A stretch of DNA of 64,000 bases from Acanthosoma haemorrhoidale. Its lineage: Eukaryota > Arthropoda > Insecta > Hemiptera > Acanthosomatidae. The notes beneath the pieces are model-generated. The model was not told the origin of the DNA and did not search any database. It worked only from the letters and a program-made list of their open reading frames with translations. Made by a program: the position numbers and the translations under genes. How positions within the stretch are numbered: the first letter of the stretch is position 1; every line of letters begins with the position of its first letter. The stretch covers positions 168,961,226-169,025,225 of the forward strand of contig OV884011.1 of the NCBI GenBank assembly GCA_930367205.1, given 5' to 3'. Shown here piece by piece: positions 37,930 through 51,300 of the stretch.

Positions 37930-39595
37930 TGAAAAATTCCCCCAAGTTCACGTTAGCTGACAATTTTTTCGAATATGAATAACTCAACTTGGTGTTAAAG
38001 AATTATTTTTCACCTGTTAACTTCATTTTAGCGAGAAAGATATTTATTGCAATAGTATTACATATATTTATGTCCAATGATAAGAACATATTTAATACAC
38101 TATTAATTTCCTTCTTATTAGGTTTCGCAAAAAGATAAACAATTAATTTCGTATAAAAAACAAAGAAATAACTTGTTAAATATTTTTTACAAGCTCTACC
38201 TTATCTAATAACAAAATCAATAGGTGAAAACAGTTTCTAATACATATTAACATAAGACAAGATATTATATTCAAAATATGTGTTTTGTGCTTTTATGATC
38301 GTATCGTTTAAAGGATTTTTTTTTTTTTAATGGTATCCTATTTTGTTTATTAGATGGTTTGCTAAGTGGGGACATTTTGGAAAAACATTATATGATATGT
38401 ATCAATATTTGTCATTTGTAATTCTTCACGTATAACCGAAATTTTCCAGCTATCCGTCCTTAAACAGCGGTATTGGAAGACTGGAAGTTTTTTTTGTAAT
38501 TTAATGTGCTCATTAGTTCCAAACCGATCATGCGTAACACCAATGGGAAGGAGGTGCTGCTTATATATTAAGTTTAATTTTAGTACTTAATTTTTCTGAT
38601 TTTTTCATTAAAATATGAGGATATTTCGGGTACAGTATATTCTGTGTCCTACTATTTTTTTCCATTTTCCGCGGAAATGTTAACATTTTATTGTGCATTG
38701 GAGTGATTCAATTGGATATTTCTAGCTTTTCCACCTACTGGGAGACTTTCAGCCAAAATCCATATTTTTTTTCTATTAAAGAACAATAAAAATTCTCGAT
38801 AAAATAACCTATTCTTACAAATCTTACCAATTAAAAAAAAAGTAGTAGGTAGTTAGGAGAGAGGTTTATGTGTAGAAATGTAAGTACTATTATAATTATG
38901 CGTTTCTAGGGATCACAAGATGTTCAAAGTTAATTTGATTGTAAAATTTCAAACATTCCATGTTTAATCATATTAGTCTTGATTTTCTTGATTTTTTATA
39001 CAAATTTCCCCATTCATACTTAATTTTCGTGTCCCTCACCCCTGAAAACAAAGGGTACCAAATATCAAGTTATTCTGACGACAACCCTATGTCCATGTCT
39101 ACGAAAATCCGCCTTTTGCCCCTAAAAAATCACTCCATCAGCTGATGTTAAAACACAATGACAGGGTTTATGACCTCATTATAGATATAAAAAACACACA
39201 TTAGAAAATTAGATTTGAAGTTGTCTATGCCGTTTTTGTTAGCCGGTGATAGCGTCCTATGGAGCTGTCTTAGCCAGTTTAATCATTTGCAGATTACTGA
39301 TTAATAGTTACCCTTCATAGCCAAGATTTGAATATTTCCCTTTTGAAGAAATATGCTGAACAAGGGTACAGAATGGACCCTATTGTTATATATCCCCTAT
39401 ATCTCCACAGTTGTGTTCATGGAACACACGAGCAGGTTCTAGTTACCTATGTCCGGGGCAAGTTAGTTATATTTTTAAGCAAGTGAGGGCGTTTTGAGGA
39501 TTATCGTGATAAGAATTGTATTGATAGATGTTATGTCTGATTTGTACGTTATAAGCAAAAATCTGTACGCTCGCAAATTATTTATGTTTAACTTA
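37930..39595. other. AT-rich DNA, no recognised feature
   Basis: If the signal-peptide exon at 37645-37685 is real, the part nearest it would be its upstream region. Otherwise featureless. Confidence 0.5.
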
Positions 39596-39599
39596 CTTT

Positions 39600-39885
39600 A
39601 CTCTCGTGCTCTTCGTTAGCCTCCACTGGCTCGTATCTGGTGACGTGGCTGACGGAGGAGTGTGACGGACTTCCCAAGACTCCGCTTCCTCTTTCGCATG
39701 CGATGGAGGGGACAACCATGTGGATTTGGGAGGTCTCTGTGCTGTTTGTAAATACTGTATGAATTAGCGAGTGAATGATGAATTGTAAATATGGTATGTA
39801 AATGAGAACATTTATCTCAATTACTTATTGCCTAATAAGGCAGATTGTAATTTTAGCACAATAAAGAAGTTATTAAAACTTTGTT
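39600..39885 (+). mobile_element. Jockey 3' tail fragment
   Basis: It contains GCCTCCACTGGCTCGTAT, CAAGACTCCGCTTCCTCTTT, ACAACCATGTGGATTTGGGA and CTTATTGCCTAATAAGGCAG, ending in AATAAAGAAGTTATTAAAA. It is 5'-truncated, as usual for target-primed LINE insertions. Confidence 0.87.
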
Positions 39886-41159
39886 AGAATCTTTTAATGC
39901 ATTGTCTTTGGCACTTTTAATCAAAAATATTGACTAGATTTTTTACAGTACTTTCTTGTTCTTACATGCTTACGCTGAGTTAGGCGAGTATTTACTTTAG
40001 ATTTATTAAAAACATTACAATTTAGTTCATAATCGATGGTGGGGGGGGGGGGTACTGTTCCCATCGCTCGGGATGACTAGGCCTTATTAACGTACGTGCG
40101 TTCGTTTCTCGCCTGATTTGATTTAATAGTTGTTGTGTTTTTGGATTTGTAAAATAAGGGCGTTAAGGTATGGATAATCAATAACTGGTGTGGCAATTGG
40201 CCGTCGTGTAGGTCTACCACGGTAACTACAGACTTGTTTGTCCCGATGACCGGGGAGTACAAGCTATTACCCTCTCATCAATCATCTAACGGCCGTACGG
40301 AGTGTAGCGGTAGTTAGTACAGAAGTAGTTCCTTCTATGCTCAGTGTATAGTTGGTGTTTTTGAGTGAGCGGGCTACTCTGTACTACCTGTTAACCCAAC
40401 ATTTGCTCTCCGGGACAATGGGTCTCTAGAAGTCGTGGTCCGACAGTACAAAGCGTGTCAAACACTCAACAAATATAAAAGTAACACATGGTAATTTTTC
40501 CATTGAATTTTATTCGGACATTTTTTTTTCTTTCTGTTTCACCAATCACATGGTCAGTATTTATTTAAAATTGTAGTGAGAGAACTAAAACCTCAAATTT
40601 TTCGTTTAAAATTAACACAAAAAAAAATTACACAATGGATAAACCTCCAATCGTCAAGCCTTGGGTACGTAGCCAAAAAAATAACAGGATATTTTTGATT
40701 TATAAGTGAAGAGATGTAACATACATATGTGTGGAAAAGAACGCAAGGATTCACGTAATTAGGGCTCCCATGCGGTTTAGTAGTTAGTGTAACTGCTTCA
40801 TCAAGCATGGAACTGAATGCTAATTGACAGAGCCGAACTGGGGGAATTTCCACGTCAACGAACGAGCGATCGGTACTGATCAAACCCACTCTTGGAACAT
40901 ACCTTCTGAATTCCCTGTCAGTCAAAAGGTTCCCTTAAACTATCTCATCGCTCTAGCTATCTGCTCCCCCAGGCTACACCTCAGCTCTTTATATTCTCAC
41001 TTTGACTATGGTTGTGTGTTGAATGGGGATCTGTTGTTGGGACTCGAGGACGAGTTGAAGCGAATCGTGAACTGCTTCTATAGATTTGTCTTAGGTACTC
41101 CGTGGCGCTGCCATGTTAACCCCGAGTTAGGGTTAGGCTGTTCCCCTCTTATATTTAGG

Positions 41160-42100
41160 TTTAGTCATAAGTAACTTCCGTTTTTTATTAGGCATTTATT
41201 TTGCTCTCATTAAATAACAAAATTGTATTTATTTTGACGAGTGCAGGACGCTTTCCATGGAGTTTTTCTAGCGTTCTTTGCAACTGCTGAACGTGTCTAT
41301 CCGCAGTAATCGTTTGACTTTAACAACTCGTGGTGAATAATTCCTTGACAATCCCTCCATACATACAATAAAATATGTTTGCTTTCGGATCTGGTAGGGG
41401 TAGTTGATCCTTATCAAGCCACTGTCTTTTGTGGTCTATATTGTCATAGGTAACCCATTTTTCATCGCCTGTTACAATCCTGTTTAAAAAAGGCTCAATG
41501 TTTACCCTTGAGAGCAGACTTGTGGTGATTACATGCGATCTACTTTATTTCGTTCACTGAGATTGTGAGGTACCCTCACAACTAACTTACTTACTTTCCT
41601 TAATTTCTCCAGGTGGCGGTTAACAGTTGATTGTCACGTATTCAACCTTTCTGCTATACCACTTGTTGATTGACCTGGATTTTGCTCCAACATTGCCTTT
41701 AAAAGTTTGTCGTCAAAGTCGGAAGGACGTCCCGCCCTAGGTTTGTCTTTTGAGGACGTATCTCCAGAACGGAATTTTATAAACCAATTTCTGACTGCCC
41801 GATCAGTTATTATTCCTTCATCATATACACTGCATATTTTTTCAGCTGTCGCCCTAGCACTACTCCCTTGTTTACATTCCCAAAGCATTACATGACCAAT
41901 ATGTACTTTTTTACTCTCCATTTCAGAGGTTAAAAAAAAAACAGTTTAACGTAACGTGTATCACATAAAACAGTTGGCAAAAGCCTAACTGAAGCCTCGT
42001 CTATATAGTGAAAACAAAAACTTGTTGTCATGGTATCTCATAGCGGGTAGATACGAACAATAGATTTTACTTAGCTGCATCGGAAGTTACTTTTGACTCA
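41160..42100 (-). mobile_element. Internally deleted mariner, about 0.94 kb, inside a LINE
   Basis: The inverted ends are GTCATAAGTAACTTCCG at 41164-41180 and CGGAAGTTACTTTTGAC at about 42081-42097. The minus strand encodes the N-terminal DNA-binding part of a mariner transposase. After frameshifts it also encodes a middle portion with KWVTYDNID and LEKLHGKRPAL. The region that should hold the last catalytic Asp is gone, explaining the short length against the usual 1.3 kb. Confidence 0.88.
41634..41921 (-). pseudogene. Mariner transposase N-terminal domain, 95 codons
   Basis: It reads MESKKVHIGHVMLWECKQGS, EKICSVYDEGIITDRAVRNW, FIKFRSGDTSSKDKPRAGRP and SDFDDKLLKAMLEQNPGQST. This is the paired helix-turn-helix domain that binds the element's inverted ends, including the linker GRPSxxDxxxLxxxxExNP. 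It ends at a stop where RHLEKLRK-like sequence should follow. The catalytic domain downstream is frameshifted and truncated. Confidence 0.93.
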
Positions 42101-42509
42101 ATTCGATATATTTCCCTGGCTCATACCTTTTCCAAACCACCAATTTTCATCATCCGCCTTTAATGTACAATATTCTACAGTTCGAATCCTCAATTCACTC
42201 CTGGAACACAAGATCCCGTCTCTCTGCCTTCATACTCCTGCCTACAAAACTGCGACATACGAGCGGTCCTACCTTGCTCGCTCTAATACCCTCAGGAATT
42301 TTATACTTCCTAATATCCGCTATGCTTCTTCCCGTATCCTTTAAAGCTCTACTGATCCAACACCACCTCATCATCCCAAGATACTCTCGTTACTCCGGGA
42401 ACGATTCTTTATTTTTGTATTTAATTTTTTACTATAATATAGATAGATGTTGGCTTCCATCTTGTACATCACTTTTTTGTTTTCTGTTGTATTAATTTAA
42501 TGCCATATT

Positions 42510-45178
42510 GAATTATACACAGTTCTGCATATTTATTTTTTGCTTTGGATTCTTATAGGTTGATCCACCTATGACTTTATTTACAAAAAGCAATTAAACA
42601 ATTTTTATTTTATTTCATATTTATTGTTACCTTCCCTATAGAGCACTTTATTCTACACTAAAGTCATTATTTTTTTTTAATATTATGTAATAGTTCTTTT
42701 TATTTATTAGTGAATTTGTCACCTGAACATATATATTATTCATCTTCCCTACTCTTCTATTTCTACAATTATTTTAATTTTTACGTACATCATGAATTAT
42801 TACGTACATATTGATATTAATGTTAGTGAGATTCAATATTATGGCAGGCGCTGACGAGAACTGATGATGTACATACGCAATTAGTGAGGTCAGGCTAGTG
42901 AGCCACGTAACCGGGGAAAATTTCTCCTACATCAAATAATCGACCAGATCCACCCGTGGTTGATTTTTTTTTTTATTTGTTTGTGTGCTCAGTTGACATA
43001 TTTCTTTTCTAAAAGGTGTCAGGTATAGTTACCGGGCCTGAAAGGAGAGACCCTGCTTCACTCATACGATCGGGGATATGTATGCATGATCTATGACAGC
43101 AGTAGTAAACATTTTTCGATCTATCTCAATGGTATATTCCACGTTATGCTTATACATAAACTTCAAATAAACTGATTAGTTTCAAAATAAAATACTATAA
43201 CAGTAATTAAATAGGAATATCAGGGCCGTACACTTGAGAAAATTAAAGTGTTTTCAAGTCTCAGCTCAATAGCTACTTAAGATGTTCTGTCATGTTTTTC
43301 TGTATTTATTATGAAAAACTATAGAATTTTCAAGATATTCCGAAAAATTATGTTGTGACGGGGACGTTCCTAGCCCGTCTTAAGAGGCTTTTATGTCAAT
43401 AAGTTAGTTATTTACTTTTTTTTATTTGTTGAAAAGGGGATTTACACCGATTGAGATGCTTTAACAAAAAAATACAGAGTTAAGAATTGTGGCCGCTATT
43501 AGAAAACAAAATGGGGAGGCAACTGATCCTCGGATTAACTGGTTGTATAGTTTTTTAAACAAGGTATGGCTTCAGTATGTCTGGATTGAGACCTACTTAA
43601 TTTTTCTCTAAAAGAATAAATAATACAAATTTTAATGCAACAAAATTGAATAAATTCGCAATTAGTAAGTAGGTAGATTTTCCGAATGGTTTCTATTATG
43701 GGGGACAAGCAAGGCCTTGATGTTCGTTTCTGTACCGCATAGGTACATTCGGCGTATTGTGATCAATACTAGTCAGCCCCTGCTGTTGAAACAAATATGT
43801 TTCCATAGTAAGGATATGGTGAAAGGATAAATAAAAGTGTAGATTCACTTGGATTTAAAAAAAAATTCAATCGATCCGACATTGTAATTTGACAACTCAA
43901 AATATGCTGATAAGTATTCGTTTAAAATACAATTTTGTGAAGACAAAAAATTAAACGTAAAGTCTAGTCCTTTCCACTAACTTTTGTACTTTCTCAAATT
44001 TCAGCTCATTTCTCATTTTGGAAGTTCTGATTTCCCCCTATGCTCAAGGACGACATTATAGTGACTATAAACCAAAAAGAATTCCAAAAAATCGTATTCT
44101 GTGAGCCAACAACAAAAATTGTTTACCCAATAGGCGAAATCCAATTCTAATAACTTTTTTTGAATTGATGTTTTAGCTGCTTGTATTTTTTATTTGTTTA
44201 AAAGATGCTTTAAAAAATAAAACGGTGTATATATGATAAAACATGCAGATTCGTCTATCAGTTACGCTGAGCCCCACATGCATCTCTTATTTTGAATTTT
44301 CACTTGCTATTTCATTAATATTGTTAATACAAATATTTTTTTAATAAATAAATTTTTGTCCATAATGGTAAACTTTTAAATATTAGAAAAAAAATCTAGT
44401 CAATTGTGACGCATTTCACTGAAATATAACAAAGTACGGTTACGGAAAACGATTTTATCGATACTTTTAATGAATTTTTACAATAATGGTTCACTTAAGT
44501 CCTATCTTGTAATAAAAATTAATTATCAGGACTTCCAGCTCTTTATTTTGATACTCTAGTCAATATGATAGGAAAACATTTGCATGGTTATAACTAGTAA
44601 TTGATTAATTAAACCTTGATTATTTTTCATTGAGATAGTTTTATTTTCATCTTCATTGGGTTATGAAATGGAACTACTTTGCTAAATATCATGGATCTAA
44701 AAAAAACCACTGATTAATTTATTGTTGCAAAAAAGAGGTCAGTGACAATTTTTAATCAATTTTAATCACAAATAGAACATAGGGATTTTTAATCTGGACG
44801 ACGAGATCTATTATTTTGTACACTACTGAAAAAAATAGAATTTTTTTTATTTCCAACTTATTAAGAAATGGCACTTAATCGTGTTTTATAGTGGACTCAC
44901 AAAGGCCAGAACAGACAGACGCACGGGAGAAAACATAACAGTTGCTGGTTCTTTTTTTTTTGTATAGATACCACTATTATTAATAATTTTTAGCCTAAGA
45001 AAAAATGCATTTTTGCCAGTGTATTGTGGAAAAAAAATAAACTAAACTAAACTAAAAACGTCAAGTATACTGTATCCGAGAATCGACTGTTTTGACACAA
45101 TATCTATCAGCATAGTGCCGATTTTTATGCTGTCTATAGGCGAGCATAAGCTGGCTAATTATGTCTTATTTGTGACAG
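42510..45178. other. AT-rich DNA upstream of the first visible PK-like exon
   Basis: No start exon of the PK-like gene could be recognised here. It may lie here as a short 5' exon or further upstream. Confidence 0.5.
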
Positions 45179-45317
45179 GGTTTCCCTGATCCTCTTAAAC
45201 CTCTGAAAAACCAAGACAAAGCGGCCTTCAAGACATACATGGTCGACCATAATGCTTCTCTGGACATTGATTCTCCTAGAGCACCAGCCACACTGATGTC
45301 TATCATCTGCACAATAG
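45179..45317 (+). CDS. PK-like exon a (first visible), ends at a GC donor
   Basis: The frame opens after a TGA at 45173-45175 and a CAG acceptor at 45176-45178. It reads GFPDPLKPLKNQDK..., then LDIDSP and ends IICTIG, the PK N-terminal landmark. An in-frame ATG lies at 45239 (YMVDHN), so either an upstream exon supplies the start or translation begins there. The exon ends at ATA|G followed by GCAAGT, the usual sequence of a GC-AG donor. Using the nearby GT at 45322-45323 with the next acceptor would give an immediate TGA. Confidence 0.88.
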
Positions 45318-48300
45318 GCAAGTAGTATATTTTTAATTTTTTGAAACCTTCAAAAGAATTGTCGAATCTAACTGACATTTTCAAACGCCGCCATACGCTG
45401 ATATTGTTATTATTAAAAGTGAGCAGTCGAGCCCGTTTTCAAACAGGTTCAAGTTTGGATAGGTTACTATGGAAGTCTATGAATGGACTGAAATTCCATA
45501 GTAACCTATCCAAACACCCTAATCCCGCAGCACAATCATACACTGCGCCAACCCATCCCTACAATCCTCCTCGGAGACTAAAATGGCAGTGGCCTCGTAA
45601 CCTGTTATAAAAAAGTGAGAGTGGGATTCCTGGCAATGCCCAGTTTCTCCAATCATGTCCTGAGCGACTGTGGCTCTCAAGCTTTTGGTAAGCCTCCACT
45701 GGCTCATGTCCGGTGACGCGTCTAACGGAGCAGCATAGAGGACTTCGCAAGACTCGCTTCCTCTTTCGCATGTGAGGGAGACAACCATGTGGATTTGGGA
45801 GGTATCTGGGCTGTTTTTAAATACTGTATGAATGAGCGAGTTAATGAAAATTGTAAATATAGTATGCATGAGAACATTTATCACAATTACTTATTGCCTG
45901 ATAGGGCAGATTGTAATTTTATCACAATAAGTTTTGAGTCATTAATAATAGTAGTACCAACAATGGGTATCGCATAATTAAGATCGTCCAAATCAGTTAT
46001 GATAGATGTTTCCATTTGTTATTTTTAAAAAAGCATTTGTCAGTGATCAAAATTATTTCATAATTTCAAAACTTTAGTCAGTGAAAAAAATGCGAGACAA
46101 TAATACCATTTGAAAGTACAAGTACAACCTTAACGTAGGTGTAAAATTATATAATACAATGCTCGTGCCACGAGACTCTCTTCTCAATAGCTCACTGACA
46201 GTTGTACTCTTCTCGATCAGAACTTCCGGAAATTGTTCCTAGGTCATTCAAACCAAAGGCGTTTTGTTTCAGATCCATCAATTCAGCTGGCATAGATGTA
46301 TTGTTTTATGTTATACACTGATTCATTTTATGAGCTATTCCATGCCAACTTAGAATTTAGTGAAGAACAAATAGATTTTCGACCGGGTACTTGGTGCTTG
46401 CAGCAATTACTATGTGTAAAAACAACGTATCGAGAAGAACTCCACTTGTTTTTCATGGACTTGAAATCATAAAACACCGTTCATTCATAAGGAGGGAAAG
46501 TTTCATAAGAAAGCAATGAAGAACGCTACAAGGAGTAATAAAGACTAATAAAGAAGGAAACAGTGCTACTGTCATTCTCTTCTCCTCTTTAATATATTGG
46601 TGCATACATAAATTAATTTGGCGTCAAAATGTTAATCAAATATACAGTAATTTGTTCAGGCGTCATTTTAATATAGCAGGATTATATCAATTAATTAATT
46701 GAAATGAAATATAAAGTCCTTTTCCTGGAAGCCAAATTGATGTGATTGAGCATACATCAATTAATTGGATTAAAATGAATTTTAATTTGTTTTACTCTAT
46801 ATACCTAGAAGTAGTATATGGTTAAAAAATACCAAGTTATAAATTTCATTTAATAGAATTATTTTTTAGTGAATGAATTTTATCTGAAAATTATATAATA
46901 GGTAAATATTAAACACTATACTTCACTTGCAATGATTAATTTTAATGAGCACAAAACTCTTATTTACCTAAATAGGTTGATACTAGATGTCTTCGGCATT
47001 CTCGAGGTAGGTGTCTAAAGACCGACCCCGGTCAGCTTGTTACATCATCAGGAAATAAGTGGCAGGCCTGATTGGCTGATATGACTGCAGGCCTGCCTGA
47101 TGGGAAACTCATGAGGACTTGGGCAAGATATGATCAGAAGAGCTTCAATGTTTAGGTTAATATGACCAAAAGTATTCCCCACTCTATTTTCGAGGCAGGC
47201 CTGTGCTCAATTGTTCTTTCGCCTGTAGGTGGTATTTTTTTATGGCTTCGACATCCGCTTATTAATATCCGCCTAGCCTATGCTATAAAGTAAAAAAAAA
47301 ATGTAAAAAGAATGACAGAGTTCTATGCTTACACAAGCGAATAGTTCGAATGGTGTGGTAACTCGAACTATGCAGTTACCCTAAAAACATATTTAAAACT
47401 AATAATGGTGCAAAGTGAACTCAATCCTCTCTGGAGTAAAGCGATACTAATGTTCTCGAAGAAAAGTATCTACTACTCCTTTGTGAAAAGTGGGGCTACA
47501 TAATCATCAGGAATCTGGAACATATTAAGATTTCCTATTCTTATTAAGAAACTGCTCGCCATGGAAATGGGTTTTTGGAGGAGGAGAAAGTGAATCCCTA
47601 AAACAGCTATAAGAACGAAATTAGATGCCACTTGAACCATTCTGTAAAGTAAGGAGGACAAAAATATGAATGGTGGCATAAGGGTTAAGGGATGGCGAAT
47701 GGCAGGAGAGGAAATGAAAAACCCTCAAGGTTTATGCACCCAATAACCAAATTGTTTTGGGAATTCAAGGCCGTGCATTTGCGGCCCATTCTAAACATCT
47801 GTTCACATTATTAAAAGGATCCTAATGTTTTAAGTCCAATTTGAATTATGGAAGGTGATCAATAGACCACTAGCATAGAAAAAAAGATTACTCCGTTTAC
47901 ATGAAAATGTTTTTGATCTTTTGTACTCACCAGTAACACAGAAGATCAAAACGGGTCCACAAAAAAAAAAAACCAACTCTGCGTGAATCAGGTTGAACAT
48001 TCATTGACGAAGAAATTTTCTCTAGGTCTCGCGATACGTTATCCTGACTTGTAGGAGTAGTAGTGTAGGGTAATCGGAACAAATTACTACAGCTTAGGAC
48101 TCGTACGCCTTAGATGTGTGCTTGCCCTCTTATTTTAAAGCTTACATTATAAACTTAAACTTATTATTCAAAACAGCATAGATTAAAAAAAACGCATACT
48201 CCATACTTTAAAAAAATTGTTTAATGGGGTGCTACGAGGTTTAAATGACTCATTGACATTTATTTTACGAGCAGTGACTCTAATTAAATAACAATAGAGC

Positions 48301-51300
48301 AACCTCAATTTTAGAATTCATCTTCATATATAAAAAAATAAATTAACATTTTAACTAATAACTTAATGTTTGTTTATTTGGCTTGTACACTCTTATTACA
48401 AGTTATGACTGGAAGGTTGGTTAATCTACAGAACACTACCAGGATTTAGAACTCTGACTTTATTCCATAGGTAGCTTAGTCAAAGAACTTTTTCCATATA
48501 TCATACTCGGTTGAATAATTACTTCAAATTACTATATATATGTCATCTTCTCTACAGAGCCAACGGTCGTTTCAATTTGTTTAATTAGGTGATAGCTGCT
48601 GCGAAGAAGCGGTATTGGAAAGTATGGTACAGAACGGCATGAGAGCTGCCAGGTTCGATATGAAAATAGGGGAAGGGAAAGACCAAATCATTCTACTCCG
48701 AAAGGTGAAGAACTCACTGGCGGCCATTGCTGCTAAGCACAGAAGAGTAATCCCTCTAGCGCTCATCGGAGACTTAAAAGGACCTCAAGTCCTGACCGGA
48801 AAACTGCACAAGGTTAGTGGTAAAAACCGAGATTAGGATGATTCGGGAACTGATCATAAATTTATCTCAAGGTAGCATTAAAACATAAATTAAAAAAAAG
48901 GCCTTATGCCTTTCTAGTATACGAGGGCGTAGACAAAAGAAACCGAACTGATGTACGTGGTGGAGCTTTTGTAGTAAAAGGTTTCGCCGGTAGGACCGTG
49001 TAAAGCAACTTTTCACCAGTCAGTGTGACTGTTCCTTCAACACTTGTAACTTATAGGTGCGACTCTGGTTCCCAGTAGCGACAGCTAATTTATGTGTAAA
49101 CGCGCGGCCGTAAAGTTTTGTTTCCTACTCGGGAGAACTGGCACAGAATCACTTAAAATGCTAAATGCGGCCTACAAGAAGGTTGCTACAGGAAAAACTT
49201 AAGTGTTTGAGTGGTTTTCCCGTTTTAAAAATGGGGAAATGTAATTAATGATCAACCTCGTTCTAGACGTCATTCGACGGCCCAAATTAACGAGAATTTC
49301 GACTAAATTCGCGAAATTGTCCTGGCAGATTGGCGACGAACCATAAAAGAAGTTTTGGAAAAATCTGGAGTGACTTTGAGTTCAGTACACCGTATTTTAA
49401 GTGCTCCTTAATTTACTCCTTAAAAATAACATTACAATATGTATATACATGTTATCTTTTCCTTTTTTTTTTGCCCCTAATATAATAAACATATATATAG
49501 GAGATAAGGAGATATATATAAGTTAAAGTGAGGAGTATGACTGTATTGTAACTGTATGGGGTGTAAACAACCCATGATCCTATATGTGTAGGATTGTCGG
49601 AATAATAAAAGTTAGTCTTTCTCTTGAGCCCAAGTGTGTCAGTTTGTTTCCCTCTTTCTCTTTTTATCAAATCTTTACCACCGGAGATTAACTCCCTATT
49701 CACACAATCCAATCCCATGTGACTTCTTTTTATTCCCCCGAATGGGCGATGAAAGGAAAGCCTTTTGTGGACGTTGGAGGCTCTGTCTGGCATCACAAAA
49801 GAAGTCTCAAAAAATGTTTCGAATAGTTGAATAAAAGATTAGACAAGTGTATTGACTCCAACGCAGGGAGAGTACTTTGAAAGAGATTAAAGGTTTTATG
49901 TAAAGAAATTAATCACTTTATACAAATATAGTTTGGTTTCTTTTGGGCAAACCCTTGTATATATTGTAATATTTATTTAATTTATTAATAAAACAAAAAA
50001 TTAAACATGACAACTTGATGTAGTACTTGAAAACCAAACATTTACATGAAATAAATAAAAAAATAAATATATATACAGTTTTTGAGTTGTTTACAAATTT
50101 ACCGTTGAATGCTTGCCTTGCCCCATCCAAGTGTTGAGTTTTGTGATTACGATGCTCCAAATACAATGCTTTCTCAATGGCCGCCTTTATATGCAGGGGT
50201 AGACCCTGCCAATATGCAAATGTAATGTAGGAGATTATATGATAAAATATAAAACTGCAGCCCCAGCTTTCCTCTCAGTTGTTCCAATTACTGATAAACT
50301 TCCTGTTGTTACATTCACTTGTTTTGGATTTAAAATTTTTATCATTTATTTTATATTATTTATTATTTTATAAAACAAAATAAGCCTTTTCTCAATTTAC
50401 TCCTTAAAAAAAACATTACAATATGTATATATTGTATGTATATATATAAATTTTTTTTTGATCTTTTCCTTTCCTTTTTGCCCCTAATAAACATATATAT
50501 AGGAGATAAGGATATATGTATATATATATAAGTAATGGCCAGTGGTACGGCAATGTTAAGCCTAATACCACATAGCCTAAGGTAAATAAACCCGTAACGT
50601 GTGTACAGAGGATGAGGAAGAGAATAAAGCCAGTTATAAACCAAACCATCACGTTATATCATTAACCTCCTTATTCATTTTTTTTTCTTGATCGTCTACA
50701 ACCGGGAGACGATAACTTATATATATATGTATCGTGGTATGGCAATGCTAGGCCTAATATTACGTAGCCCCATGTTAAGAAAGGCTGAAAACATACATAG
50801 AGGATGAGAAGCGGAATAAAGACCGTTTAAACCTAGCTGTTGTTCATACATCATTTCCCTTTACTCTCGTTCTTTTTTTTTTGTAATCGTCTAAAGTGGA
50901 TAGACGATAACTGGTGCAAAAATCCGGGACTACGAACGTTCAGTTTTTTTTCAATTTTTCAGTCAGTCAGTTTTTTTTTTTGTTGATTGTTTTTTTTACA
51001 TAACCGAGTAAAATGGCAGAATTGCGGCCGGCAGCCTTTGAAGTCCCACTGCTGACTTAGGAAACGTTGGCTGAAGCTCACGCAACATCCCTGGCGTGGA
51101 TGAAAGTGCGGGCGGCGACGTCGCAAGACCTGAGAAGGGCAATCTCGGACTGAAGATATTTTCATAATAACTCGGCGCGTTTAGTCATTTTCTCAAAGGC
51201 AGTGACAGACTCATGGAGAGAGTGGAACCAAAGGTGAATGAAGCTCTACTTGATACTTGATCCAGGCGTCGCTAACTCGATTAAGGCAGACTTGGTATGC

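Larger units (their letters stand above)
40930..42500 (+). mobile_element. LINE RT C-terminal remnant, split by a mariner
   Basis: 40960-41150 codes for LHLSSLYSHFDYGCVLNGDL, ELKRIVNCFYRFVLG and LGLGCSPLIFRF. After the mariner, 42100-42345 codes for ILNSLLEHKIPSLCLHTPAY, KTATYERSYLARSNTLRNFI and LPNIRYASS. SHxDYGxxLxGDL, LxxxxNxCxRF and SxxxxNxLPxxIRxAxS are typical of the C-terminus of CR1/L2-like non-LTR RTs. The two halves join across the mariner in the expected order. Confidence 0.72.

Noticed and set aside
45519..45884. 121-codon minus-strand frame
   Set aside because: It is antisense to a recognised LINE RT end and 3' tail; the same frames recur in other tails.
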